This document shows, piece by piece, positions 8,221 to 17,248 of a stretch of DNA of 64,000 bases. Origin of the DNA: JAMZMI01 sp039970095 (GTDB lineage Bacteria > Bacteroidota > Bacteroidia > Cytophagales > Cyclobacteriaceae); contig JBDVMP010000099.1 of assembly GCA_039970095.1 (NCBI GenBank), forward strand, positions 48,910 to 112,909, read 5' to 3'. A program made the translations under genes and the position numbers. The notes below the pieces were generated by a model. It worked only from the letters and a program-made list of their open reading frames with translations. It did not search any database and was not told the origin of the DNA. Positions within the stretch are counted from its first letter, which is position 1. Every line of letters starts with the position of its first letter.

Positions 8221-9258
8221 ATGAGTCAAGTGAAAATTGCACAATTTCCTAAGTTTTTGAAAATCAGTTTTTTAATAGCGCTCTTTGGGCTGCTTTTGAC
8301 TCATGAAAGCGCTGCAAGCGGTTCTGGAGACGGAGAGAAGTTTGACCCAAGTGAAATGATCAATCATCACATCAGTGATGCCCATTCATGGGAGATCACT
8401 CACGGTGTTGTCTTTCACCTACCCGTAATCATTTACTCTGAGGAAAAAGGTCTTGATATATTCTCATCGGCCAATTTCTACGATGAGCATCACAACATAG
8501 TTCCTTACAATGGATATGTGATGGAGCACGAACACATCTCATTAGCAAACGGAGAGCATGTAATTGATCTCTCAATCACTAAAAATGTGTTTTTCCTTTT
8601 CATCAACTCAATAATACTAATTCTAGTGTTTTTCGCGGTGGCACGAGGCTACAAGAAAAATGCTGGTAAAGCTCCAAAGGGGATTCAGTCGTTCTTTGAA
8701 CCAATAATCGTTTATGTAAGGGATGAAATCGTGAAGCCAAACATTGGGCCGAAATATGAAAAATATCTTCCTTATTTGCTGACATTATTCTTCTTTATCT
8801 GGTTTGGTAACCTGTTGGGACTACTGCCAGCTGCGGCAAACCTCACGGGAAACATAGCGGTGACCTTGGTGTTGGCTGTGTTCAGTTTAATAATCACACT
8901 CGCGTCTGGACGCAAGACATACTGGCTACACATCCTTGATCCTCTTGGAAATAGCATGCCGTGGATAGCTAAGTTTCCACTGTACCTTATTTTGTGGCCA
9001 ATTGAGATCATTGGAATATTCACCAAGCCTTTCTCATTGATGATCCGACTTTTTGCAAATATCACAGCGGGTCACATTATCATATTAAGTATTATCAGTT
9101 TGACGTTTATTGCACAGAGTTTTGCTGTGGGCATAGCATCAACTTTATTTGCTACTGTCATGAATATGCTTGAGCTATTTGTGGCATTGTTGCAAGCATA
9201 TGTTTTCACCTTGCTTTCGTCTATGTATTTTGGACAGGCAGTTGAAGAGCATCATTAA
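8221..9258 (+). CDS. atpB: ATP synthase F0 subunit a
   Basis: Subunit a forms the proton half-channels against the c-ring. This 345-aa version has an N-terminal signal-like helix and a His-rich periplasmic extension (residues 35-115), typical of Bacteroidota. The membrane core follows, with the essential arginine R276 (FSLMIRLFANITAGH) and the conserved Q325 in the last helix (LLQAYVFTLL). The start is the ATG at 8221; an upstream extension to 8161 would overlap the previous gene. A purine-rich GAGGAGG lies 13 bases further upstream than an ideal Shine-Dalgarno sequence. Confidence 0.97.
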   Translation: MSQVKIAQFPKFLKISFLIALFGLLLTHESAASGSGDGEKFDPSEMINHHISDAHSWEITHGVVFHLPVIIYSEEKGLDIFSSANFYDEHHNIVPYNGYVMEHEHISLANGEHVIDLSITKNVFFLFINSIILILVFFAVARGYKKNAGKAPKGIQSFFEPIIVYVRDEIVKPNIGPKYEKYLPYLLTLFFFIWFGNLLGLLPAAANLTGNIAVTLVLAVFSLIITLASGRKTYWLHILDPLGNSMPWIAKFPLYLILWPIEIIGIFTKPFSLMIRLFANITAGHIIILSIISLTFIAQSFAVGIASTLFATVMNMLELFVALLQAYVFTLLSSMYFGQAVEEHH

Positions 9259-9292
9259 TTAAGCATTTTTTAACCATATAAATTATATAAAA

Positions 9293-9493
9293 ATGGGAGC
9301 AATTGGAGCAGGTTTAGCAGTACTAGGAGCAGGACTTGGTATCGGTATGATCGGTAAAGGAGCAACTGACGGTATCGCTAGACAACCAGAAGCAGGTGGA
9401 AAGATCCAAACTGCGATGATTATTGCAGCGGCCTTGATTGAAGGTGTTGCACTATTCGCAGCTGTAATCGGATTCTTGTCTATCGGACAATAA
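9293..9493 (+). CDS. atpE: ATP synthase F0 subunit c
   Basis: A two-helix proteolipid with the RQP loop (residues 30-32) and the ion-carrying glutamate E50 in ALIEGVALF. The residues next to E50 and in helix 1 do not form the Na+ signature (no Gln in helix 1, Gly after the Glu), so a proton ring is expected. At 66 aa it is shorter than the usual 75-85, because helix 1 starts almost at the first residue. A TAA in frame 33 bases upstream of the ATG excludes a longer form. Confidence 0.96.
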   Translation: MGAIGAGLAVLGAGLGIGMIGKGATDGIARQPEAGGKIQTAMIIAAALIEGVALFAAVIGFLSIGQ

Positions 9494-9507
9494 TTAATTT
9501 TTATTTG

Positions 9508-9541
9508 CCTGGTCTTGCTAGCATTAGGCTTCAGGACCAGG
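9508..9541 (+). other. Intercistronic hairpin between atpE and atpF
   Basis: CCTGGTC (9508-9514) pairs with GACCAGG (9535-9541) across a 20-base loop. No T-run follows, so it is not a terminator. It may protect the upstream atpE mRNA end and help supply the c subunit in excess over the other subunits. Confidence 0.4.
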
Positions 9542-9571
9542 TTTCTTACTTGAAGATCAAATAGAATCAAT

Positions 9572-10060
9572 ATGGTTACCCCTGAAATAGGATTAATTTT
9601 TTGGCAGACGATCGTATTCGTCATCGTTTTTCTTGTGTTGGCAACATTCGTATGGAAGCCAATCGTGGGCGCTCTTAAAACTAGAGAAAGCCAAATCGAT
9701 GATGCCCTGAAAGCTGCTGATTTGGCCAAAGAAGAGATGGCTCAAATCAAAGCGGATAACGAATACTTACTGCAAGAAGCCCGTGCTGAAAGAGACAAAA
9801 TCTTGAAAGAAGCAATGGGTGCTGCTAGCCAAATAAAAGAGGAGGCAAAAAGCGAAACAGCAGCAATTGCTGAAAAAATGATAGCTGATGCGAAAGTCAG
9901 TATAGAAAGCGAGAAGAAGGCGGCCCTTGCAGAAGTGAAGAGTCTGGTAGCTAGTCTTTCTTTAGATATAGCTGAGAAGGTGATCAGGGAAAAACTTTCT
10001 GGAGACAAGTCGCAGAAGGACTTGATCGACAAATTCCTTAAAGAAGTAAAAGTAAACTAA
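9572..10060 (+). CDS. atpF: ATP synthase F0 subunit b (peripheral stalk)
   Basis: One N-terminal membrane helix (about residues 5-27) is followed by a long charged coiled coil, with the family-like VWKPIVGALKTRE right after the membrane. The length of 162 aa is normal. It dimerises and, with the delta subunit, holds the alpha/beta ring still while the rotor turns. It ends one base before the atpH start. Confidence 0.96.
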   Translation: MVTPEIGLIFWQTIVFVIVFLVLATFVWKPIVGALKTRESQIDDALKAADLAKEEMAQIKADNEYLLQEARAERDKILKEAMGAASQIKEEAKSETAAIAEKMIADAKVSIESEKKAALAEVKSLVASLSLDIAEKVIREKLSGDKSQKDLIDKFLKEVKVN

Positions 10061-10061
10061 G

Positions 10062-10607
10062 ATGTCAGCAAGCAAAATAGCAGTTAGGTACGCTAAACCC
10101 TTGCTAGAGCTGGCTGAGGAGAAAAAGGTTTTGGATAAGGTTTATTCTGATATCCTCAACTTTTCCGCCATCTGCAAGGAGAATCGTGACTTCATCTTGA
10201 TGTTGAAGAGCCCGTTGATTTCGCATATCAGAAAAGCGGAAATCCTTTCTAAAATATTTGCAGGTAAGGTTGATGCTTTGACTGCTAGCTTCCTGGATAT
10301 CATTGCCAAGAAAAACAGAGAAAACATTTTGCCTGAGATAGCAGAGGTGTTTTTGACTCTTTACAATGAAAAGAAAGGCTTTCAGGAAGCGACCGTTACT
10401 ACCACTATTACCTTGGATGCTGCTACTAAAAAGGCATTCGAAAAGCTAGTTAGTGACGTCTCGGGTAAGAAACCACTGCTTACAGAAAAGATAAACCCGG
10501 AGTTGATCGGGGGATACATTCTGAAGCTAGGAGATCGTCAAATTGATGATAGCATTAGCGGAAAGCTAAAAGACCTGAAATTAAGATTTCAAAAAGAAAA
10601 CATATAA
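10062..10607 (+). CDS. atpH: ATP synthase F1 subunit delta
   Basis: This 181-aa protein has the helical N-terminal domain (SKIAVRYAKPLLELA) and the C-terminal motif PELIGGYILKLGDRQIDDSI that marks the OSCP/delta family. It links the b stalk to the top of the alpha/beta ring. Its position between atpF and atpA is canonical. Confidence 0.96.
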   Translation: MSASKIAVRYAKPLLELAEEKKVLDKVYSDILNFSAICKENRDFILMLKSPLISHIRKAEILSKIFAGKVDALTASFLDIIAKKNRENILPEIAEVFLTLYNEKKGFQEATVTTTITLDAATKKAFEKLVSDVSGKKPLLTEKINPELIGGYILKLGDRQIDDSISGKLKDLKLRFQKENI

Positions 10608-10645
10608 TAACTAACTCGCCCGAGGGCAATTAAACAAAAGAAACT

Positions 10646-12226
10646 ATGGCAGATGTTCGACCAGATGAGGTTTCAGCAATATTGAGAGAACAACTCTCTA
10701 ACCAGAAAACAGAAGCTGAACTTGAAGAAGTTGGAACTGTACTACAAGTAGGTGACGGTGTAGCTAGAATTTACGGTTTATCTAAAGCCCAGGCTGGGGA
10801 GTTGTTGGAGTTTGAAAACGGCTTGAAAGCGTTGGTTCTTAACCTAGAGGAAGACAATGTAGGAGCGGTACTTTTAGGAGAGTCAACCGAAGTAAAAGAA
10901 GGAGACACTGTTAAAAGAACTGGCTTGATTGGTTCGGTTAAAGTTGGTGACGGAATGTGCGGCCGTGTGGTTGATACATTGGGTAATCCAATCGACGGAA
11001 AAGGAGCGCTAGAAGGTGAACTTTTCGAAATGCCAATCGAAAGAAAAGCCCCAGGTGTAATTTACAGAGAGCCTGTAAGTGAGCCACTCCAAACAGGTAT
11101 CAAAGCGATAGATTCCATGATCCCTGTTGGTAGAGGACAAAGAGAGTTGATCATTGGTGACCGTCAGACAGGTAAAACTGCAGTGGCGATTGATACTATC
11201 ATTAACCAGAAAGAATTTTATGATAGAGGGGAGCCTGTATTCTGTATTTATGTTGCAGTAGGTCAGAAGGCTTCTACAGTAGCTGGTATTGTTTCCGTAT
11301 TGGAAAAAGCCGGTGCTGATAAATATACTGTGATTGTAAACGCTTCGGCATCAGATCCTGCTCCTATGCAGTTCTTCGCTCCGTTTACTGGTGCGGCTAT
11401 CGGTGAGTACTTCCGCGATACTGGTCGTCCGGCTTTGGTTGTTTATGATGACCTTTCTAAGCAGGCGGTATCCTACCGTGAGGTTTCACTACTATTGAGA
11501 AGACCTCCGGGACGAGAAGCTTACCCTGGTGATGTATTCTACCTTCACTCCAGACTTTTGGAGAGAGCGGCTAAAATCATCAACAACGATGAAATAGCAG
11601 CTAACATGAATGACCTTCCTCCTTCGTTGAAAGGAAAAGTGAAAGGTGGCGGATCATTGACAGCTCTTCCGATCATTGAAACTCAGGCTGGTGACGTTTC
11701 AGCTTATATTCCTACAAACGTGATCTCGATCACAGATGGTCAGATTTTCCTTGAAACCAACTTATTTAACTCAGGTATCAGACCAGCGATTAATGTGGGT
11801 ATTTCGGTATCTCGTGTGGGTGGTTCAGCTCAAATCAAATCGATGAAAAAGGTAGCAGGTACTTTGAAGCTTGATCAGGCCCAGTTCCGAGAGCTCGAAG
11901 CATTTGCCAAGTTTGGATCAGATTTGGATGCCTCTACGCAAAGAACTATCGACAGAGGTAGAAGAAACCAGGAAATATTGAAGCAACCTCAATTTTCGCC
12001 TTCTCCAGTAGAAGAGCAAGTGGCGATCATTTATGCTTCTACTAAGGGGTTCCTTGATAAAGTGCCTGAAACTAAAGTGAAGGCATTCGAAAAAGAATTT
12101 TTGTCTTTGTTGAAAGCTCAGCATGCTAATGTGTTGTCAGAGCTTCAAGCCGGAAAACTTACAGATGAAGTGACCAGTACTTTGGCCACTGTAGCTAAGG
12201 ATTTGGCAGCAAGGTATAACGCTTAA
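10646..12226 (+). CDS. atpA: ATP synthase F1 subunit alpha
   Basis: The non-catalytic nucleotide-binding subunit, 526 aa. The P-loop GDRQTGKT is at residues 171-178, preceded by the family sequence TGIKAIDSMIPVGRGQRELI. The beta-barrel N-terminal domain and helical C-terminal domain are complete. Its catalytic partner beta (atpD) is not in this cluster. Confidence 0.98.
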   Translation: MADVRPDEVSAILREQLSNQKTEAELEEVGTVLQVGDGVARIYGLSKAQAGELLEFENGLKALVLNLEEDNVGAVLLGESTEVKEGDTVKRTGLIGSVKVGDGMCGRVVDTLGNPIDGKGALEGELFEMPIERKAPGVIYREPVSEPLQTGIKAIDSMIPVGRGQRELIIGDRQTGKTAVAIDTIINQKEFYDRGEPVFCIYVAVGQKASTVAGIVSVLEKAGADKYTVIVNASASDPAPMQFFAPFTGAAIGEYFRDTGRPALVVYDDLSKQAVSYREVSLLLRRPPGREAYPGDVFYLHSRLLERAAKIINNDEIAANMNDLPPSLKGKVKGGGSLTALPIIETQAGDVSAYIPTNVISITDGQIFLETNLFNSGIRPAINVGISVSRVGGSAQIKSMKKVAGTLKLDQAQFRELEAFAKFGSDLDASTQRTIDRGRRNQEILKQPQFSPSPVEEQVAIIYASTKGFLDKVPETKVKAFEKEFLSLLKAQHANVLSELQAGKLTDEVTSTLATVAKDLAARYNA

Positions 12227-12237
12227 TATTAGACCAA

Positions 12238-13131
12238 ATGGCTAATCTAAAGGAAGTAAAAGGAAGGATTCAGTCGGTAAGTTCGACTCAGCAGATCACT
12301 AAAGCCATGAAAATGGTGGCGGCTGCCAAGCTACGTCGTGCCCAGGATAGAATCACCCAAATGCGTCCTTATTCTCAAAAGCTTTCCAATATTATTGGCA
12401 ATGTTTCGGCAGGTGTAGATACTTCAAGTATGGAAAATGCATACGCTGATGTAAGGCCGGTCAATAAAGTGCTTCTAGTGGTGGTTACTTCTGATAGAGG
12501 TCTTTGTGGTGGGTTTAATAGCAATGTTTTCAAAAACGTGCGTAACCTAATCGCAGAGAAGTATGCGGATATTGAGCGGGCAGGTAATCTTACCATCATG
12601 CCAATGGGTAAGAAAGCCCATGACTACTACAAGAAGAGAGGTTTCAACGTGGTTGAGGATTTCTATGGGATTTTTCATGACCTTGATTTTACCCATTCTA
12701 TGGAAGCTTCAGATTTTGCTATGGAGGGTTTCCTTAAGGGCAAATTTGATAAGGTAGAGATCATCTACAATGAGTTTAAGAATGTAGCAACCCAGATTCT
12801 ACAGCAGGAGCAATTACTCCCTATTGAAGTTAAGGAAGTAGAGGAGGAGTCAGCTTCAGCGAGCACGGACTATTTATATGAACCGTCTCAGGAAGTAATT
12901 TTCTCGGAGATCATACCTAAGTCATTGAAGATTCAGTTTTATAAAACATTGCTTGAGTCTAATGCCTCTGAACAGGGCGCCAGAATGACGGCTATGGATC
13001 AGGCAACAGACAATGCAGGCGAATTGCTCAAGGAATTGAAACTGACCTACAACAGAACGCGTCAGGCGGCAATTACTAAAGAGATACTAGAGATCGTGGG
13101 TGGTGCTGAAGCACTTGCACAAGGTGGATAA
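12238..13131 (+). CDS. atpG: ATP synthase F1 subunit gamma
   Basis: The central rotor shaft, 297 aa. The N-terminal coil (MANLKEVKGRI, then MKMVAAAKLRRAQ) and the C-terminal coil (NRTRQAAITKEILEIVGGAEAL) are both conserved. A short acidic insertion (EEESASASTD, near residue 205) lies in the globular part. It is the last ATP synthase gene of the string; the next gene starts 12 bases later. Confidence 0.97.
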   Translation: MANLKEVKGRIQSVSSTQQITKAMKMVAAAKLRRAQDRITQMRPYSQKLSNIIGNVSAGVDTSSMENAYADVRPVNKVLLVVVTSDRGLCGGFNSNVFKNVRNLIAEKYADIERAGNLTIMPMGKKAHDYYKKRGFNVVEDFYGIFHDLDFTHSMEASDFAMEGFLKGKFDKVEIIYNEFKNVATQILQQEQLLPIEVKEVEEESASASTDYLYEPSQEVIFSEIIPKSLKIQFYKTLLESNASEQGARMTAMDQATDNAGELLKELKLTYNRTRQAAITKEILEIVGGAEALAQGG

Positions 13132-13142
13132 AAACTCACCTC

Positions 13143-13949
13143 ATGATCGAAAGAGGTTATAAATATTTCAGATGGCTCTCATTGGACATTGTCCTGGGAG
13201 CCATTGTTTTTTTAGCCTTTCTAGGTCAGCACTATCAAATTGCCATTTCCATCCACGTATATTTTGCACTGGCATCTGCTGTATGGCTGATTTATACTGC
13301 GGATCACCTTTTGGATTCCCGTAAGCCGGCAGCCTCTGAGAGGAGACTCTTTCATCAGAGCCATTTTCGGATTCTAAGCGTGACTTCTGGTGTTACATTG
13401 AGTTTGGCACTTTTAAATGTCTATTTCCTTCCCGTTGAGGTTATCAAAGCCGGAGCGATTCTCTCGGCGCTGTGCATCTTATACCTTACCCTTGTATATT
13501 TCCTGAGAAGCCTTTGGTTCAAGGAGCTACTCGTAGCTTTTGGCTATGCTGCGGGGGTTTTTCTTGGCCCATTTAGCCTCTCACCCAATTGGGAACTTGT
13601 CGATGCGTTGTTGGTTGTTGAGCTGGCCATAGTGGCTCTGATTAACCTACTTATATTCTCCGTTTATGATCTGGAAGAAGATCAAAAACAAGGTTTTGGC
13701 TCCATACCGAATCGAATGGGAATGGCAGCTTCAAAGAGGCTTATTAATCTGCTTCTTCTGTGTTCATTCACAATGACTTTGCTCATAGCGGGCATCAGCG
13801 GAAGCACAAATGCCATACAGGCCGTCTATTTTATGATGTCACTAGTCTTAGGTTCGGTTCTTTGGCTACCAGGATATTATAGCGCCAATGAAAGGTTTCG
13901 TTTGGTAGGTGATGCAGTCTTTTTTCTACCTGTTGTGTTTTTGTTGTGA
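13143..13949 (+). CDS. UbiA-like integral membrane prenyltransferase homologue
   Basis: A 268-aa polytopic protein with about eight to nine membrane helices. Two aspartate pairs lie at helix ends in the places expected for UbiA-family enzymes: D54-x3-D58 (TADHLLDSRK) and D176-x3-D180 (YDLEEDQK). These would hold the Mg-diphosphate of a prenyl donor. The first motif lacks the usual leading Asn, and I cannot name the acceptor. It overlaps the next gene, a methyltransferase, by four bases, which suggests that the two act on the same lipid or quinone-like product. The UbiA-like call is good; the substrate is unknown. Confidence 0.65.
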   Translation: MIERGYKYFRWLSLDIVLGAIVFLAFLGQHYQIAISIHVYFALASAVWLIYTADHLLDSRKPAASERRLFHQSHFRILSVTSGVTLSLALLNVYFLPVEVIKAGAILSALCILYLTLVYFLRSLWFKELLVAFGYAAGVFLGPFSLSPNWELVDALLVVELAIVALINLLIFSVYDLEEDQKQGFGSIPNRMGMAASKRLINLLLLCSFTMTLLIAGISGSTNAIQAVYFMMSLVLGSVLWLPGYYSANERFRLVGDAVFFLPVVFLL

Positions 13950-14539
13950 ATGATTTTGATAAAATCGCTGGCTATTATGACCCAATTAAGCGTCTGGTTT
14001 TTGGCAGGAAACTCAACCAAGCCTATCAACACTATTTGCCTCGCCTGAAAGAAGGAGATCATGTTTTGATCATAGGAGGAGGTACTGGTAAAATACTTCG
14101 AGACATACCGTTCAATGTGCGTGTCACTTACGTGGAAAAATCACGTGTGATGATCAGACATGCGAGGCAATATGCCCAGCTGGATACAGAATTCTATTGG
14201 GCCGATTTTTTGGAGTATGAAAGCCCTGACACCTATGATTGGATAATTTGTCCTTTCTTTTTAGACGTGTTTGATTCTGAACATTTGACTGAGGTCATCG
14301 CGAAGATCAAAATTTTTCTAAAGCCCGATGGTAGACTTATCGTTACGGACTTCAAAGCCGGCAAACGCCTTCAGAAATTGTTCGTTAAAGTCATGTATTG
14401 GTTTTTTAAGATCACCACCAATATAGAAGCCGGCCAACTTTTAGATATAAATAAGCATATACTTATCAGTGGGTTCGAGGATGAAGAATCATCTTTCTTT
14501 ATGAAGAATCTAATTTTTTCACGTATTTACCATAAGTGA
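13946..14539 (+). CDS. Class I SAM-dependent methyltransferase
   Basis: A 197-aa Rossmann-fold methyltransferase. Motif I is at residues 40-50 (VLIIGGGTGKI), motif II follows with an acidic residue at the strand end (TYVEKS), and the post-I segment WADFLEYE is present. The start is a GTG overlapping the stop of the UbiA-like gene (GTGA). The N-terminus (FDKIAGYYDPIKRLVFG) resembles quinone/lipid methyltransferases of the UbiE type, but the protein is shorter than UbiE. Role inferred from the coupled UbiA-like gene. Confidence 0.8.
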   Translation: MNDFDKIAGYYDPIKRLVFGRKLNQAYQHYLPRLKEGDHVLIIGGGTGKILRDIPFNVRVTYVEKSRVMIRHARQYAQLDTEFYWADFLEYESPDTYDWIICPFFLDVFDSEHLTEVIAKIKIFLKPDGRLIVTDFKAGKRLQKLFVKVMYWFFKITTNIEAGQLLDINKHILISGFEDEESSFFMKNLIFSRIYHK

Positions 14540-14579
14540 GAAACCTTTGCCCGGTTGTTCTGTCATTATACCGCAAGTT

Positions 14580-15137
14580 GTGAAAGGAACAGAAAGAAAT
14601 ATTCACCGTGACCTAATCATCAGAAGTCAGCAACATGACGGAGCTGCACAGGCTGAGTTGTACAATCTGTATGCTCGAGCCATGTACAACATCTGTCGTA
14701 GAATGATGGGTGATGATGAAGAAGCACAGGACATGCTTCAGGAATCATTTATAGACGCATTCCAAAAGTTGCCATCGCTTCGCGAAGTGAGCACTTTCAG
14801 TGCCTGGATCAAACGCATTGTGGTTAACAATTGTATCAATGCTATCAGAAAAAGAAAGTTGATCACGTCTGAATTGGACGAAAACCTGGATTTAGTAGAT
14901 GAAGTAGATGATTTTGAATACTCAGAATACAAAGCTAGTCGTGTGATGGAAGCTGTGGAGGAACTTCCCGATGGCTGCAAAACGGTGCTAAACCTCTATC
15001 TCTTTGAAGGGTATGACCACAAAGAAATAGCGCAGATTTTGTCAATAAGCGAATCTGCATCTAAGGCACAGTATTGTAAGGCCAAGGCTAGAATAAGAAA
15101 TATGTTGGATAGTAAACAACAACAGCATGCAGGATAA
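14580..15137 (+). CDS. ECF-type RNA polymerase sigma factor
   Basis: Sigma-70 region 2 is present (YNICRRMMGDDEEAQDMLQE, then AWIKRIVVNNCINAIRKRK), as is region 4 with its HTH (FEGYDHKEIAQILSISESASKAQ). I chose the GTG at 14580 (185 aa); an in-frame TTG at 14547 would add eleven residues unlike the family. The gene overlaps the next one, a single-pass membrane protein, by 11 bases, the usual layout for a sigma/anti-sigma pair. Downstream envelope genes are likely targets. Confidence 0.88.
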   Translation: MKGTERNIHRDLIIRSQQHDGAAQAELYNLYARAMYNICRRMMGDDEEAQDMLQESFIDAFQKLPSLREVSTFSAWIKRIVVNNCINAIRKRKLITSELDENLDLVDEVDDFEYSEYKASRVMEAVEELPDGCKTVLNLYLFEGYDHKEIAQILSISESASKAQYCKAKARIRNMLDSKQQQHAG

Positions 15138-15636
15138 ACTGAAAGAATACGTAGAGGCTAGTGGGGAAGACTTTGATATGTTTGACTTCCCGCAGGGTCA
15201 GTCGTGGGAAGCTATTTCAAATCGCTTACAACAGCCTCAGAGGGGGCATATGTTCATGCGTTATTGGAAATATGCGGTCGCTGCATGTTTGATAGTTGTT
15301 ACGGGTTTTTCCGCTTATTTTCTCGGTCAGACACAGCTAACATCAGATGCTCTTAGTGAACTACAGGAAATTGAAAATTACTATCAGAGTGAAATTGATA
15401 TAAAAATGTTGCAGGTAAAGCAGCGGGTAAATGACCCTGTTTTGATGGCGGATTTGGAGTCAATGGATCAGGCGTTTTCGGATCTCGAAAATGACCTGAA
15501 AGACAATGTAGATAATGCAGAGGTGGTAGAGGCCATGATGGAAAACTATCGACTGAAATTGAGAATATTAGAAAAAGTACTACAAGAAATAAACGAAAAT
15601 GAAAACGGCAAAGATGATTCGGAGGTACGTCTTTAG
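15127..15636 (+). CDS. Single-pass membrane protein, probable anti-sigma factor
   Basis: A 169-aa protein with a cytoplasmic N-terminus (about 43 residues, containing WEAISNRLQQ), one membrane helix (about 46-66) and an acidic, coiled-coil C-terminal domain outside. No named family is certain. Overlap with the ECF sigma gene upstream and the topology make an anti-sigma role likely. The tail overlaps the next gene by 38 bases. Confidence 0.6.
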   Translation: MQDKLKEYVEASGEDFDMFDFPQGQSWEAISNRLQQPQRGHMFMRYWKYAVAACLIVVTGFSAYFLGQTQLTSDALSELQEIENYYQSEIDIKMLQVKQRVNDPVLMADLESMDQAFSDLENDLKDNVDNAEVVEAMMENYRLKLRILEKVLQEINENENGKDDSEVRL

Positions 15637-16735
15637 TCTGCTCTTGATTTGTGCAGGGCTGATGGCTGCCGCACAATCTACCAGGATGGAGAAGCAGTAC
15701 GATAAAAGTTTTCGTGCCAATGAAGGTGGAAGACTGGACGTTATTAATAAATATGGCGAGGTGATCGTGCGAGTTTGGAATGAGGATTCCGTACGAGTAA
15801 TGGTGAACATAGAAGCACAGGGAAAAACTACTGATGCAGTTCAGAAAAACATGGATCGCATTGATGTGACTTTCCGGGCGGTTGGAGATCTGATTACTGT
15901 ATCTACCGTGGTGAGTAAGGGGTCTGGTTTTCTGAAGGAGATACTCTCCGAAGTGGATGATTATTCCAAGAGCATTTTTGGTAGCAATGGCATAAATGTG
16001 AACTACGAAATTTGGCTGCCAGAGAATTTCAACCTGAACGTAGAAAACAAATTCGGTAACATCTACATGGCTGACCTGAATGGAGATGTGAGTATTGATT
16101 TGGCTCATGGCGACCTCAAAGCCAATCGGCTCAATGGCAAGCTTTCGCTAAAACACACCTTTGGTAAAAACAATATCGATTTTATTGAAAATGGCGCATT
16201 GATTTATCGAGGTGTAGAGTCCAGAATCAAAGAAGCCGGGCAGTTGAATATTGAGAGTAGTTCGTCAGACATTGAATTGACTAAAGTGGCTTATGCGCTG
16301 CTCAATAGTCGCAATGACAAGCTTTATATTGCAGAGTCCGACGAGCTGATTGGAGACGGTACATTTTCCGATCTGAGTGCTGATGTTTTGAGGAAAAGCG
16401 CAAACCTGAATTTCAATTATGGAGATATCTATTTCACAAGGATTCAGAGGGACTTCAAAGCCATATCTCTTGTGGGCAAGTCTGCAGACATCAATCTGAT
16501 TTTGGATCAAGGGTCTTATGTACTCGCCAACATCACAGCGGATGAGAAAAACATGATTGTGCCCAATAGCATGCTCACTCTTAAAAAGGAGAAAGAGGAA
16601 GAGATGGAACAAGTCACGCTATCGGGTTTTGTGGGCAACACGCAAAAAGATTTTAGTGAACTCAACATCCGTTCCGAAGGAGGGGAACTGATCATCTCGA
16701 TCAAGGAGCTGCCCTTATTTTCCGACAAAGACTAA
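15599..16735 (+). CDS. Secreted DUF4097-like beta-helical protein
   Basis: A 378-aa protein with a signal peptide (ending LMAAAQ) and many short beta-strand repeats such as ENKFGNIYMADLNGDVSID and LAHGDLKANRLNGKL, as in DUF4097/DUF2807 adhesin-like proteins that often accompany ECF sigma/anti-sigma pairs. It probably sits in the periplasm or on the outer membrane. Function unknown. Confidence 0.65.
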   Translation: MKTAKMIRRYVFSLLLICAGLMAAAQSTRMEKQYDKSFRANEGGRLDVINKYGEVIVRVWNEDSVRVMVNIEAQGKTTDAVQKNMDRIDVTFRAVGDLITVSTVVSKGSGFLKEILSEVDDYSKSIFGSNGINVNYEIWLPENFNLNVENKFGNIYMADLNGDVSIDLAHGDLKANRLNGKLSLKHTFGKNNIDFIENGALIYRGVESRIKEAGQLNIESSSSDIELTKVAYALLNSRNDKLYIAESDELIGDGTFSDLSADVLRKSANLNFNYGDIYFTRIQRDFKAISLVGKSADINLILDQGSYVLANITADEKNMIVPNSMLTLKKEKEEEMEQVTLSGFVGNTQKDFSELNIRSEGGELIISIKELPLFSDKD

Positions 16736-16738
16736 TAA

Positions 16739-17248
16739 ATGAAACGATACTTGCTACTTACGGCGCTCTCGCTACTGATGGTGGGTGCATTTGCTCAGCA
16801 ATATGACCATTCCGGAGGGATCAGAATGGGATATACTTCGGGGCTTACCTACAAGAAGTTTATCCACAAGGAAGAGGCCGTGGAGCTCTTTTTGAGTGGC
16901 CGTGAAAGTGGCATTCAGCTTACTAGCATATACACCTTTCATCAGCCTATGGAAGTGTCCTTCAACGAAAACTTTTATATCTACTACGGACTGGGTATGC
17001 ATGCTGGGTACGAAAAATACAACAACCTGAGACGGGTTGTTACTTCATTTGATCCACCGACATATGCCTATGAACAGGAAAATTATTTTGTGATGGGAGC
17101 AGATGCCATTCTGGGGGTGGAATATCGCTGGCTGAGCGTGCCGGTTACATTTTCGTTTGATATCAAACCCCATTTCAATTTTATCGGTATGCGATACGCC
17201 AAAGTTAGATTCTGGGATGCCGCCCTGTCTGTCAAATACGTTTTCTGA
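16739..17248 (+). CDS. Small outer-membrane beta-barrel-like protein
   Basis: A 169-aa protein with a signal peptide (LLMVGAFAQQ), followed by alternating hydrophobic/polar strands and aromatic ends, finishing AALSVKYVF, a C-terminal Phe as in outer-membrane barrels. I do not recognise a family. Its start lies four bases after the upstream stop and its stop overlaps the next start (TGATG), so it belongs to the ECF module. Confidence 0.6.
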   Translation: MKRYLLLTALSLLMVGAFAQQYDHSGGIRMGYTSGLTYKKFIHKEEAVELFLSGRESGIQLTSIYTFHQPMEVSFNENFYIYYGLGMHAGYEKYNNLRRVVTSFDPPTYAYEQENYFVMGADAILGVEYRWLSVPVTFSFDIKPHFNFIGMRYAKVRFWDAALSVKYVF

